Shown here: positions 1-8,346 of the stretch, piece after piece
Layout: every line of letters begins with the position of its first letter
Position numbering within the stretch: position 1 is the first letter of the stretch
Assembly (NCBI GenBank): GCA_903884265.1
Contig: CAISEG010000027.1
Coordinates: 1-61,675 of the forward strand
Length of the DNA stretch: 61,675 nucleotides
DNA from: an uncultured Anaerolineales bacterium
GTDB lineage: Bacteria; Chloroflexota; Anaerolineae; Anaerolineales; Villigracilaceae
Direction: 5' to 3'
Translations under genes and position numbers: made by a program
The notes under the pieces: generated by a model
Databases searched by the model: none
Told to the model about the DNA's origin: nothing
The model's input: the letters and a program-made list of their open reading frames with translations, nothing else

Positions 1-1
1 C

Positions 2-1192
2 GGTGTAGAGGAAAAACCTGGTGATGAAGGAGCAGTCGCGGTTACCCCGCCGGCTGACCCAGAGCCAAGTCGAAGCATCCGCTGGGAGGATTATCGGGGC
101 ATGCTCGCCTGGGGGTTGGGGACTTTGTTTGTTCTGGGCAGTTTGTTCATCCTTTCGCCAAAAGGGTTGTCCGCTATTATCCTGTCGTTTTGGGAATCCC
201 TGCGCGGCTGGTGGATGCTTTCGGATGTCTCGGTCTGGCGGCCTTTGCTGGCCCTGCCCGCCTATGAGATCGTGCCGCTCGGATTTGGTATTGCCGGCGC
301 GGTGCGCGGCATTCTCAAACATGACACCGGTTCCATCCGCCTCGGGATCTGGGCGCTGGTGGCGCTGGTGCTGGCGCTCATCTACCCTGGTAAGGCGACG
401 AGTGATCTCACCTGGGCGCTCCTGCCTCTATGGATTTTAACGGCCATTGAGCTGGGTCATCACTTCGATTTTGAAGGCTGCAACCGCTGGGAATTGGCCG
501 GTGTGATTACGCTGGTTGTCGCTCTGCTGGTCTTTGGTTGGCTCGACCTAGCAGGTGTTACCAATATGGATCCGGGCACGCCAGAGGCGCATATGCGTCT
601 CTATCTGCTGGGCGCGGTGGTACTCTTGATCGGCTTAAGCCTCCTGCTGGTGGGGGCGGGGTGGTCGGCAAATGTGGCTCGCCTGGGTGGGGTATGGGCC
701 GCCGTCCTTACATTGACAGCTTTCACGCTCGCCATGAGTACCGGTGCGGCGGGTCTGCGTGAGCCTCTGACGGCCGATCTCTGGCAGTCTGAGCCGCGCA
801 CCAGTCGTGTGGATGTGCTGCTGGAAGTCGCCAACCAGATCTCGGACCTGAATGCGGGCTATGCCGGACAACTGCCACTGACCGTCCTCGGTGTGGACTC
901 CCCGGCTTTGCAATGGTTGTTCCGTGACTGGCAGGTTCAAAATGTGAGCGCGCTTGCTCCGGATGCGAAACCTGAATTGATCATCTCTTCCATTGACCAG
1001 TTAAACCTGGTGGCGGATTATCGTGGCGAGGCGCTCCCGCTAAGCGAAGTCGCCGACTGGAGCCATGTCACCTCTTCCGGCTGGTTGAAATGGTTCGTCT
1101 ATCGCCAGATGCCCCTCCTGCGCCAGGATATTATCCTATGGGTGCGCTCTGACCTGATGCTCGATAGCCAGGGCCTTCCCACCACCCCTTAA
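2..1192 (+). CDS. Multi-pass membrane protein, C-terminal part (possible glycosyltransferase-39/TIGR03663-like); truncated at window start
   Basis: Frame open from base 2 (GVEEKPGDEGAVAVTPPADPEPSRSIRWEDYRGMLAWGLGTLF...) to stop at 1192; many hydrophobic segments. Confidence 0.7.
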   Translation, partial: GVEEKPGDEGAVAVTPPADPEPSRSIRWEDYRGMLAWGLGTLFVLGSLFILSPKGLSAIILSFWESLRGWWMLSDVSVWRPLLALPAYEIVPLGFGIAGAVRGILKHDTGSIRLGIWALVALVLALIYPGKATSDLTWALLPLWILTAIELGHHFDFEGCNRWELAGVITLVVALLVFGWLDLAGVTNMDPGTPEAHMRLYLLGAVVLLIGLSLLLVGAGWSANVARLGGVWAAVLTLTAFTLAMSTGAAGLREPLTADLWQSEPRTSRVDVLLEVANQISDLNAGYAGQLPLTVLGVDSPALQWLFRDWQVQNVSALAPDAKPELIISSIDQLNLVADYRGEALPLSEVADWSHVTSSGWLKWFVYRQMPLLRQDIILWVRSDLMLDSQGLPTTP

Positions 1193-1205
1193 TGATATTA
1201 ACCTG

Positions 1206-1880
1206 ATGCCTATTCCCAACATTATCGCCATAGATGGCCCAGCAGCCTCGGGCAAGTCCACCCTGGGTCGGCGGTTGGCCGATTCCCTCGGGTACCTGTT
1301 CTTCGATACCGGTGTCATGTATCGCGCCGTCACTTGGGGTGCCCTCTTGCGCGGCTTGCAGATCGGTGATGAGATCGTGGTCACGTATCTAGCCGAGACT
1401 GCCCAGATCGACGTTCGCCCTCCATCGAAAGACGATGGCCGCGCTTGCGACGTTCTTCTCGATGGCGTGGATATCACCTGGGAGACCCGCCGAACCGACG
1501 TGGAAGCCAGCGTTTCACCCGTTTCAGCCTACAGCGGGGTGCGCCAGGCCCTGGCTTCCCAGCAGCGGCGCATCGGTTTGCGCGGGCGGGTCGTTATGGT
1601 GGGACGCGATATCGGCACCGTCGTCCTGCCCGAAGCTGGTCTGAAGATCTATCTGGATGCCTCTGCGGAGGAACGCGCCCGCAGACGGTATGAAGAGATC
1701 CTCCAGCGCGGCGGCCAGGCCGATTACGCCAAAATTTTGGCCGGAGTTCGCAACCGAGACGAGATCGACTCCACCCGGGCTTTCTCCCCTTTGCGCGCCG
1801 CTGAAGATGCTATCATCCTCGACTCTGACAAATTGAATGCAGACGAAGTGTTTGCCAAAGTGGAGGCATTATGCCGGTAA
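1206..1880 (+). CDS. cmk: Cytidylate kinase
   Basis: IAIDGPAASGKSTLGRRLADSLGYLFFDTGVMYRAVTW; VVMVGRDIGTVVLPEAGLKIYLDASAEERARRR. Confidence 0.95.
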   Translation: MPIPNIIAIDGPAASGKSTLGRRLADSLGYLFFDTGVMYRAVTWGALLRGLQIGDEIVVTYLAETAQIDVRPPSKDDGRACDVLLDGVDITWETRRTDVEASVSPVSAYSGVRQALASQQRRIGLRGRVVMVGRDIGTVVLPEAGLKIYLDASAEERARRRYEEILQRGGQADYAKILAGVRNRDEIDSTRAFSPLRAAEDAIILDSDKLNADEVFAKVEALCR

Positions 1881-2572
1881 CAGAATATCACTTGGCCTGG
1901 TGGAGGCGTTGGCTGGCCCGCCCGTTCCTGCGGGTGGCTTTGCGCATTCTGTTCCACATCCTTGGACCAGTGAAGATCACTGGCAGGGAAAATGTCCCCT
2001 TCGGCAAACCTTATATCCTGGCTATCAACCATGTCTCGGTTTTCGACCCGCCCTTCACCGGGGTGTTCTGGCCGGAGCAGGTGGAGGCCATGGGTGCTGC
2101 GGAAGTCTGGGGTAAGCCTGGGCAGAACATCCTTGCCCGTCTTTGGGGAGGCATCCAGGTCCATCGCGGCGAATATGACCGGGCGATGTTTGAAACGGTC
2201 CTGGCGGTTCTGCGAACTGGATACCCGCTGTTGATCGCCCCCGAAGGTGGACGTTCTCATACCCCGGGCTTGCGGGTAGCCAAACCGGGAATTGCCTATC
2301 TCGCCGAACAGTCCGGCCTACCTGTCATCCCGGTGGCTATCGTTGGCACCACCGATGATTTCTGGCATAAGGCCACAAAAGGCAAACGACCGCAGTTGGA
2401 AATGCGCATCGGGAAGCCCATCCTTCTACCTGCAGTGGAAGGCAAGGGAGAGGCGCGCCGCCTCTCCCGCCAGCAGAATGCCGATCTGGTAATGCGTGTC
2501 ATCGCCGGAATGCTGCCCGAGGAATATCGCGGTGTCTACGCCGCTAATGCCATCCTCCCCGAAACCCGTTAG
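1871..2572 (+). CDS. 1-acyl-sn-glycerol-3-phosphate acyltransferase (PlsC family)
   Basis: AINHVSVFDPPF acyltransferase motif; APEGGRSHTPGL; overlaps the cmk end. Confidence 0.9.
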   Translation: MPVTEYHLAWWRRWLARPFLRVALRILFHILGPVKITGRENVPFGKPYILAINHVSVFDPPFTGVFWPEQVEAMGAAEVWGKPGQNILARLWGGIQVHRGEYDRAMFETVLAVLRTGYPLLIAPEGGRSHTPGLRVAKPGIAYLAEQSGLPVIPVAIVGTTDDFWHKATKGKRPQLEMRIGKPILLPAVEGKGEARRLSRQQNADLVMRVIAGMLPEEYRGVYAANAILPETR

Positions 2573-3251
2573 CAAAATTTGGCGCCCGGGTCTGACCCAC
2601 CTGCCTGTTCTGACCCCTGGCCGACGTCTCTTCCGGCGTATTCTTAAACTCCTTTGCCGGGTTGTCGTCTTCGCCTGTACTCGGATGACGATCACTGGGT
2701 TGGAAAATTATCCCCGCTACACACCGGCGCTGGTCGTCATCAATCACTTGGGCGACCCGGATGCGGTTCTGCTGCTGGCTGCTTTGCCGGATTTCCCCGA
2801 AATGATCGGAAAGATCGAATTGCGTGACATTCCCGTGCTCCGGCTTTTGGCGGGGTTGATCGGCGTTATTTGGGTGCACCGCGGCCAGCCGGACCGGGGC
2901 GCGATATCCGCCGTGCTGGAGGCTTTCCGCCATGGACGGAAGACCATCATCGCCCCAGAGGGGCGCGAATCCGTTAGCGGCGCGCTGGAGGTGGGTGCAG
3001 ACGGGGCCGCGTTCTTGGCGCTTAAGTCCGGGGTCCTGGTTGTTCCGGTGACGATGACCGGCAGCGAGTTCCGGCGTATCGAGAACAACCTGAAAAAGAT
3101 GCGCCGCACTCCGGTCACGATCAGGGTCGGACAACCGTTTGTATTATCGTTAAATGGGCGCCGTCAGGATACATTGCAGGAAGGGACGCGCATCATCATG
3201 GAGTCGCTGGCCCGCCAGCTCCCGCCCGAATACCGCGGCGTTTATGCGTAA
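2547..3251 (+). CDS. Second PlsC-family acyltransferase
   Basis: VVINHLGDPDAVLL, IAPEGRESVSG, ends LPPEYRGVYA like its upstream neighbour; ATG at 2547 in frame with the tracked ORF. Confidence 0.88.
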   Translation: MPSSPKPVSKIWRPGLTHLPVLTPGRRLFRRILKLLCRVVVFACTRMTITGLENYPRYTPALVVINHLGDPDAVLLLAALPDFPEMIGKIELRDIPVLRLLAGLIGVIWVHRGQPDRGAISAVLEAFRHGRKTIIAPEGRESVSGALEVGADGAAFLALKSGVLVVPVTMTGSEFRRIENNLKKMRRTPVTIRVGQPFVLSLNGRRQDTLQEGTRIIMESLARQLPPEYRGVYA

Positions 3252-3598
3252 GTGGAAGAATAATCTGGCTTAATAAGCCTTATCTCTATTGCTTTTCCAA
3301 AGAGGATATTGAAAAAAACAGATATTTGTTAGTATAGCTCCCAAATCCCTGTTTATTTAGGCTCCCTTCTTAGGATGATATAACAATTTTATTCCTCCTC
3401 ATGTAACATTTTTTTAGCTTATTATAGGTTTGATAATGAAGAAGCCCTCGAGGAAAAAAAGAGCAACTTGGTATGGGTTGTTTGTTCCTCCGGTTCAATA
3501 ATATCCTCCCCATAGGTTGTAAATCCATGAGTTCATCATGAGCCAAAACCGAAATGTCCCCAGAATATGAAGGGCGATATTTTCTAACCGATTTCCCT

Positions 3599-3627
3599 TT
3601 GACCGAATCACCCCCCTCGGTTATAAT
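3599..3627 (+). promoter_or_regulatory. Sigma70-like promoter for the rpmH operon
   Basis: TTGACC (3599-3604), 17-nt spacer, TATAAT (3622-3627). Confidence 0.7.
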
Positions 3628-3703
3628 TGCGACCCGTCCCTGTTCCATGCTGGAACCGGGATGACCATGTCTCGTGCAAGCACGGAGACAATCTCAAAAA
3701 CCC

Positions 3704-3720
3704 CAGCGGAAAAACCGCTG
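3704..3720 (+). promoter_or_regulatory. Leader hairpin upstream of rpmH
   Basis: CAGCGG-AAAAA-CCGCTG followed by a T-rich stretch. Confidence 0.4.
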
Positions 3721-3755
3721 TTTGGTGTTTTAATATATTAATTCGGAGTTAGTAG

Positions 3756-3926
3756 ATGCCTAAGCGTACTTATCAACCCAAAATCCGGCGGCGCGTGCGT
3801 GTACATGGCTTCCGCCAGCGCATGTCCAGTGCAGATGGCCGCCAAGTGCTCAAGCGGCGGCGTTTGAAAGGTCGTATCCGCCTGACCGTCCGCAGCAATT
3901 CGCACGTCAAGCACGTCCGCTGGTAG
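3756..3926 (+). CDS. rpmH: 50S ribosomal protein L34
   Basis: [56 protein letters not shown]; immediately upstream of rnpA; below the length cutoff of the ORF track. Confidence 0.93.
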   Translation: MPKRTYQPKIRRRVRVHGFRQRMSSADGRQVLKRRRLKGRIRLTVRSNSHVKHVRW

Positions 3927-3975
3927 GATTTCGGCAGCGCCGCGCTTTGTTTGCGCGGACGAAGGGGAGACGCAG

Positions 3976-4326
3976 GTGAAACGCTGTTTTCGCCTGACCA
4001 GGTCAACCGATATCAAGAGGGTGCGGCGTTCAGGCAAGTCGTATGCCCATCCGCTTGTGGTTTTATATGTGGTCAAATCGGATCTGCCTGCAACGCATGT
4101 TGGGGTGAGTGCCGGGTTGGCAGTTGGGAATGCGGTCAAACGCAACCGGGCCAAGCGTATGTTGCGGGCAGCGATGAATGATCTAATCCCGCTGACAGAT
4201 CCCGGATCCGACCTGCTGCTAATCGCCCGTGCTCCGCTCGCTGCTGCGAATATCGACCAGGTCCGTGAAGCTCTGTCCGTTTTACTGAAACGTGCCGGTC
4301 TCCTTTCCAAAGCCTATGGCGTTTGA
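3976..4326 (+). CDS. rnpA: Ribonuclease P protein component
   Basis: GTG start; VGVSAGLAVGNAVKRNRAKRMLRAAM signature; follows rpmH. Confidence 0.93.
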   Translation: MKRCFRLTRSTDIKRVRRSGKSYAHPLVVLYVVKSDLPATHVGVSAGLAVGNAVKRNRAKRMLRAAMNDLIPLTDPGSDLLLIARAPLAAANIDQVREALSVLLKRAGLLSKAYGV

Positions 4327-4606
4327 GTATTTACCTCACGATTATTCCCATGAACCACACCTGCGCGACCTGCCCCGCACGGTATGCTATTGGCCGCGCC
4401 TGGTTTTGCTGGGACTCATCCGTCTGTACCAGGCGAGTTTTGCCAAAACCCTTCCGCCCGATACTTGCCGCTTCTACCCGTCCTGCTCGCATTTCGGTTA
4501 CCAAGCGGTTTATAAGTATGGAGTGATGAAGGGCGGGGTCAAGGCCATTTGGCGCGTCTTGCGCTGCAACCCATTCAATCCCGGGGGCTATGACCCCGTT
4601 CATTAG
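4316..4606 (+). CDS. yidD: Membrane protein insertion efficiency factor YidD
   Basis: LIRLYQASFAKTLPPDTCRFYPSCSHFGYQAVYKYGVMKGGVKAIWRVLRCNPFNPGGYDPV. Confidence 0.93.
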   Translation: MAFEYLPHDYSHEPHLRDLPRTVCYWPRLVLLGLIRLYQASFAKTLPPDTCRFYPSCSHFGYQAVYKYGVMKGGVKAIWRVLRCNPFNPGGYDPVH

Positions 4607-4621
4607 GAGAGACAAGACTCC

Positions 4622-5686
4622 ATGAAGACAAAATACCTGCTTTTAATTGGTTTGGCGCTGGCCATGGCTGTGGTTCTGGGGGGCTGCGCCACCGGTCTGT
4701 CAGCCTCTTCCTGGCCGGGCGTGACTGCTGATGCCACCAATGCCTATATTGCCGGCGGTCCTTATGTTTACGCCGTCAACCTGCAGACTGGCGTGGAGGT
4801 TTGGCGTTACCCTGCCAAGGCGGCCACTGCCACGCCTTACTATGCCACACCAGTCTTAACCCCCGACGGGCAGTTGATCGTTGGCAGTTTCGATCATAAA
4901 CTCTACAGCCTCAACCCACAAAGCGGTGCCCAGAACTGGGTCTTTGATCAAGCCAGGGATCGGTGGATCGGCGGCGTGCTGGTTACCAGCGAGGGGATCT
5001 ATGCAACCAATGCTGATTACAACCTGTATGCCCTCACCTTCACCGGCACTCTTAAGTGGGTCTCGCCTTTCCAGGCAGACCAGGCGATTTGGGGAAGCCC
5101 GGTTTCGGACGGTACCAACATCTACTTTGGTACCCTCGGGCGGAAGGTTTATGCCGTGAATGCCCAGACCGGCAAGCAGGTATGGGTGAAGGCCGTGGAC
5201 GGAGCCATCCTCGGTTCACCGGTACTGGGACCGAATAATTCCCTTTATGTAGGTACTTATGGCGATGTGCTGGTGTCGTTGAACACGAGCAACGGTTCGA
5301 TCGTCAAACAGGAAACCGCTTCATCCTGGATCTGGTCTGGCCCGGTGCAGGATGGCACCAATATTTACGTGGGTGATGGCAATGGAATGCTTTATGCTTT
5401 CCCGATGACCGATGCTGGACAGCCTTGGACCCAGCAGTTGGGCGGAGCCATTGTAGGCTCTCCTCTGGTAAGCGGCAAAACCATAATTATCGGAACTGAA
5501 TTGGGAAACATATACTTCATCGACAATACCGGCCAGAACCTGCGGCCTATATCGATCACCGGGAAAATATACGCCTCTCCTGTTGCTGCTGGGACCCTGA
5601 TTCTGGTTGCGCCGACCAGCGGAGATAACACTCTCGTGGCCCTCGATCTTAACGGGGTCACCAAGTGGTCATTCAAAGCTAAATAA
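4622..5686 (+). CDS. PQQ-binding-like beta-propeller lipoprotein (BamB-like)
   Basis: Lipobox-like LGGC after a hydrophobic N-terminus; repeated blades such as VYAVNAQTGKQVWVKAVDGAILGSPVLG. Confidence 0.88.
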   Translation: MKTKYLLLIGLALAMAVVLGGCATGLSASSWPGVTADATNAYIAGGPYVYAVNLQTGVEVWRYPAKAATATPYYATPVLTPDGQLIVGSFDHKLYSLNPQSGAQNWVFDQARDRWIGGVLVTSEGIYATNADYNLYALTFTGTLKWVSPFQADQAIWGSPVSDGTNIYFGTLGRKVYAVNAQTGKQVWVKAVDGAILGSPVLGPNNSLYVGTYGDVLVSLNTSNGSIVKQETASSWIWSGPVQDGTNIYVGDGNGMLYAFPMTDAGQPWTQQLGGAIVGSPLVSGKTIIIGTELGNIYFIDNTGQNLRPISITGKIYASPVAAGTLILVAPTSGDNTLVALDLNGVTKWSFKAK

Positions 5687-5698
5687 GGAATTTGAACC

Positions 5699-6493
5699 AT
5701 GTGGGAAACCATCATTGTCAACCCTTTTTCTACAGCATTGCTGCTGATCTATAAATTGATCGGCGGGAACTTTGGGATTGCGATTATCCTGTTCACCATC
5801 CTGATCCGCCTGATCACCCATCCCCTGATGGCATCGCAGATCAAATCCAGCACCAAGATGACGGAGTTCCAGCAGTCAAAGCAATGGCAAGATATTCAAA
5901 AAAAGTATAAGGGGGATAAGGAGAAGCTGGCTCAGGAGCAGATGAACCTGTACAAGGAACTTGGCATCAGCCCATTTGCCTCCTGTTTGCCATCGATCAT
6001 CCAGATTCCGCTCATCTTTGGCCTTTATCAGAGCATCATGCGAGCCCTGGCCTCCACTCCCGGCCAGTTGCTCATCTTCACCCGGGCGGTATCTCCTCTC
6101 TTGAATTTTTTCCATATCAACTCCGCCGATCTGGTACCTCTCAACAGTAAATTCCTTTGGATGAATCTGGGTCAGCCGGAGCGTGTCTACATGTTCGGGG
6201 TTGGCATTCCATTACTGGCCCTTATTGTTGCCGTCACCACCTATGTCCAGTCCAAGGTGACCATGCCAGCTTCTCCGAATCCGAATGATCAAGGCGCCAT
6301 GATGAATAAGATGATGGCGCTCTACATGCCACTCCTGCTGGGTTATTTTGCCCTCACCTTTGCATCCGGTCTGTCCGTCTACTTCATCACGGGTAACTTG
6401 ATCGGTATTGCGCAATACGCCTTACTGGGTAAAGTCAACTGGCGTGCTCTAATTCCAGGTTATAAACCTAATACAACGGCGAGGAACAAATGA
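5699..6493 (+). CDS. yidC: YidC/Oxa1 membrane protein insertase
   Basis: GNFGIAIILFTILIRLITHPLMASQIKSSTKMTEFQ; SCLPSIIQIPLIFGLYQSIMRAL; five-TM bacterial layout. Confidence 0.95.
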   Translation: MWETIIVNPFSTALLLIYKLIGGNFGIAIILFTILIRLITHPLMASQIKSSTKMTEFQQSKQWQDIQKKYKGDKEKLAQEQMNLYKELGISPFASCLPSIIQIPLIFGLYQSIMRALASTPGQLLIFTRAVSPLLNFFHINSADLVPLNSKFLWMNLGQPERVYMFGVGIPLLALIVAVTTYVQSKVTMPASPNPNDQGAMMNKMMALYMPLLLGYFALTFASGLSVYFITGNLIGIAQYALLGKVNWRALIPGYKPNTTARNK

Positions 6494-7257
6494 ACGAACG
6501 CACTACTCTTGAAAAAATCGCTCCAACAGTTGAAGAAGCCGTCACTGAAGGTTTGACCGAACTTGGCCTGACCGCTGAGGCTGTGGATGTGGAAGTTTTG
6601 GATAACGGCAGCCGCGGGCTTTTTGGAGTCGGCAGCCGCCAGGCACGCGTCCGTCTGACGGTTAAAATCGTCCCTTCCGGATCTGAAACTGGTTCCGAAA
6701 AACATGGTGCGGCCCAGACGAAAGCCACCTCTCCTGCAAAAGAAGCTGTGACAGCGGAAATCTCGGAGGAGGCTTTTAACGTACTGGACGACAATCTCTT
6801 GTTTATCTCGCGTCAGACCGTGGCTGAATTACTGGAAAAGATGAAAATTCCCGCGAAAATCGAAGTCCGCTTCGGCGACCTCGACGAGGAAGGCCAACGG
6901 CCTGTCTTGGTGGACATTCAGGGCGATGACCTGGGTGTGCTGATTGGCCGTCGGGCTGAGATCCTGAATGCCCTGCAATATGTGGTCAATTTGATCGTCA
7001 GCAAGCAGGTGGAACACTGGGTGCAGGTAAATATAGATGTCCAGGGTTACCGGGCGCGCCACGAACGCCAGTTGCGCCAGATGGCGCAGCGCATGGCTGA
7101 ACAGGCTATTAAGGCTGGCCGTCGACAGGTCCTTGAACCGATGTCGGCCAGTGACCGACGCATTATTCATCTTGAACTGCGCGACCACCCGGGTGTGACC
7201 ACTCAATCTGTGGGAGAAGATCCAACCCGTAAAGTGACGATCGTACCAAAAGAGTAA
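6490..7257 (+). CDS. jag: Jag/KhpB RNA-binding protein (KH and R3H domains)
   Basis: Follows yidC; NGSRGLFGVGSRQARV; VLIGRRAEILNALQYVVN; R3H-like ARHERQLRQMAQRMAEQAIKAGRRQVLEPMSASDRRIIH. Confidence 0.92.
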   Translation: MNERTTLEKIAPTVEEAVTEGLTELGLTAEAVDVEVLDNGSRGLFGVGSRQARVRLTVKIVPSGSETGSEKHGAAQTKATSPAKEAVTAEISEEAFNVLDDNLLFISRQTVAELLEKMKIPAKIEVRFGDLDEEGQRPVLVDIQGDDLGVLIGRRAEILNALQYVVNLIVSKQVEHWVQVNIDVQGYRARHERQLRQMAQRMAEQAIKAGRRQVLEPMSASDRRIIHLELRDHPGVTTQSVGEDPTRKVTIVPKE

Positions 7258-7290
7258 TTACAGATTTTAAAATTAGGAATCATGTAACCT

Positions 7291-7319
7291 TTGCCCCTTT
7301 CTCTGAACGAGAGGGGCAA
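7291..7319 (+). terminator. Rho-independent-like hairpin after jag
   Basis: TTGCCCCTTTCTCTGAACGAGAGGGGCAA, imperfect stem. Confidence 0.55.
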
Positions 7320-7508
7320 TTCATTTATGGTTTGACTTCTTCCGTGATAAATCTTTGAACATGCTGTTTTCGAATAGTTCGCATTTCATTGAATTTGGTT
7401 CTAATATTAAGGTAGAAGCATGAAGAACCAGCAGAGGGTATTCCATCGCATGATATAATCTTAAGCGTCGGTTTTGCACAAAAGCCTTCAGGAAACGGTC
7501 AAAAGGAA

Positions 7509-8339
7509 ATGCCAGAGGTTAACGGGAAGGATACTTTTGAGGATCGTTTGAATATCGTCCTTGATGAGCTTTCGCTAGGAATTCGGTGGGAACGCCCCAG
7601 TCTCATTGTGGCGGTCTATTATTCAGAACACATCAAGAACATGGTTCAAGCCCGCCTTAACAAGTCTCTGGGAAAATTAAAACAGACTGTTCTATATTAT
7701 TCTGTCGATAAATTACATTATGATATACCGCTGGAATTGTTAAATCACCCCAACCATAATAAAGCCGTTATTTTTGTGAGTGGTTTGCGCTGGGGAGGCG
7801 GGCGAGGATATTCCAATGCTTTTCGCGCCTTGAACATGCATCGGGAATACCTAGTTGAAGGGAATATCAAAGCCATATTCTGGCTGACTAAAAAGGAAGC
7901 AAAACAATTGGCTCGGTTTTCACCTGATTTCTGGGCCTTCCGTCATAAAGTCGTTGAATTTTTCGATCTGCCTTCAAAGAATAATGGACTTCATGAATCA
8001 TCCAAAAGTTCATTTCACCATTTGTACACAAAGAATGCAAATGATTTTAGGTCATGGATTAGAACCGGTGAGACGTTTTATGCTCTGGGTTGTATGGATG
8101 ATGCCATCCTGAATTTTCGAAAAGCTCTTCATAAGTATCCAGATGAGACTGCAATCTATTTGCAAATCGCGGAAATCTATTTTTCCATGGGCCAGCTTCC
8201 AGCTGGGGACCGTAATCTAATAAAGGCCAAAAAAGGTAAGACCGATAAGATTGATTATTTGAGGGAGTTGGATCGCGTGAAAGAGATTGCAGGCTCAATT
8301 CAACTTGCTGGCGGCGGATTCTTGGAGGAATCTTCTTGA
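7509..8339 (+). CDS. Uncharacterised protein: N-terminal STAND-partner-like domain plus short C-terminal TPR
   Basis: DRLNIVLDELSLGIRWERPSLIVAVYYSE...HREYLVEGNIKAIFWLTKKEAKQLARFSPDFWAFRHKVVEFFD, alignable by eye to the N-terminus of the 14787 ORF; TPR-like GETFYALGCMDDAILNFRKALHKYPDETAIY. Confidence 0.8.
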   Translation: MPEVNGKDTFEDRLNIVLDELSLGIRWERPSLIVAVYYSEHIKNMVQARLNKSLGKLKQTVLYYSVDKLHYDIPLELLNHPNHNKAVIFVSGLRWGGGRGYSNAFRALNMHREYLVEGNIKAIFWLTKKEAKQLARFSPDFWAFRHKVVEFFDLPSKNNGLHESSKSSFHHLYTKNANDFRSWIRTGETFYALGCMDDAILNFRKALHKYPDETAIYLQIAEIYFSMGQLPAGDRNLIKAKKGKTDKIDYLRELDRVKEIAGSIQLAGGGFLEESS

Positions 8340-8346
8340 TTTTAAA

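Noticed and set aside
3370-3648. 92-aa minus-strand ORF in the rpmH upstream region
   Set aside because: No family motifs, overlaps the predicted rpmH promoter, composition of non-coding AT-rich DNA.
3738-4310. 190-aa minus-strand ORF opposite rpmH-rnpA
   Set aside because: Antisense shadow of two well supported genes; Arg/Ser-rich composition and no recognisable motifs.
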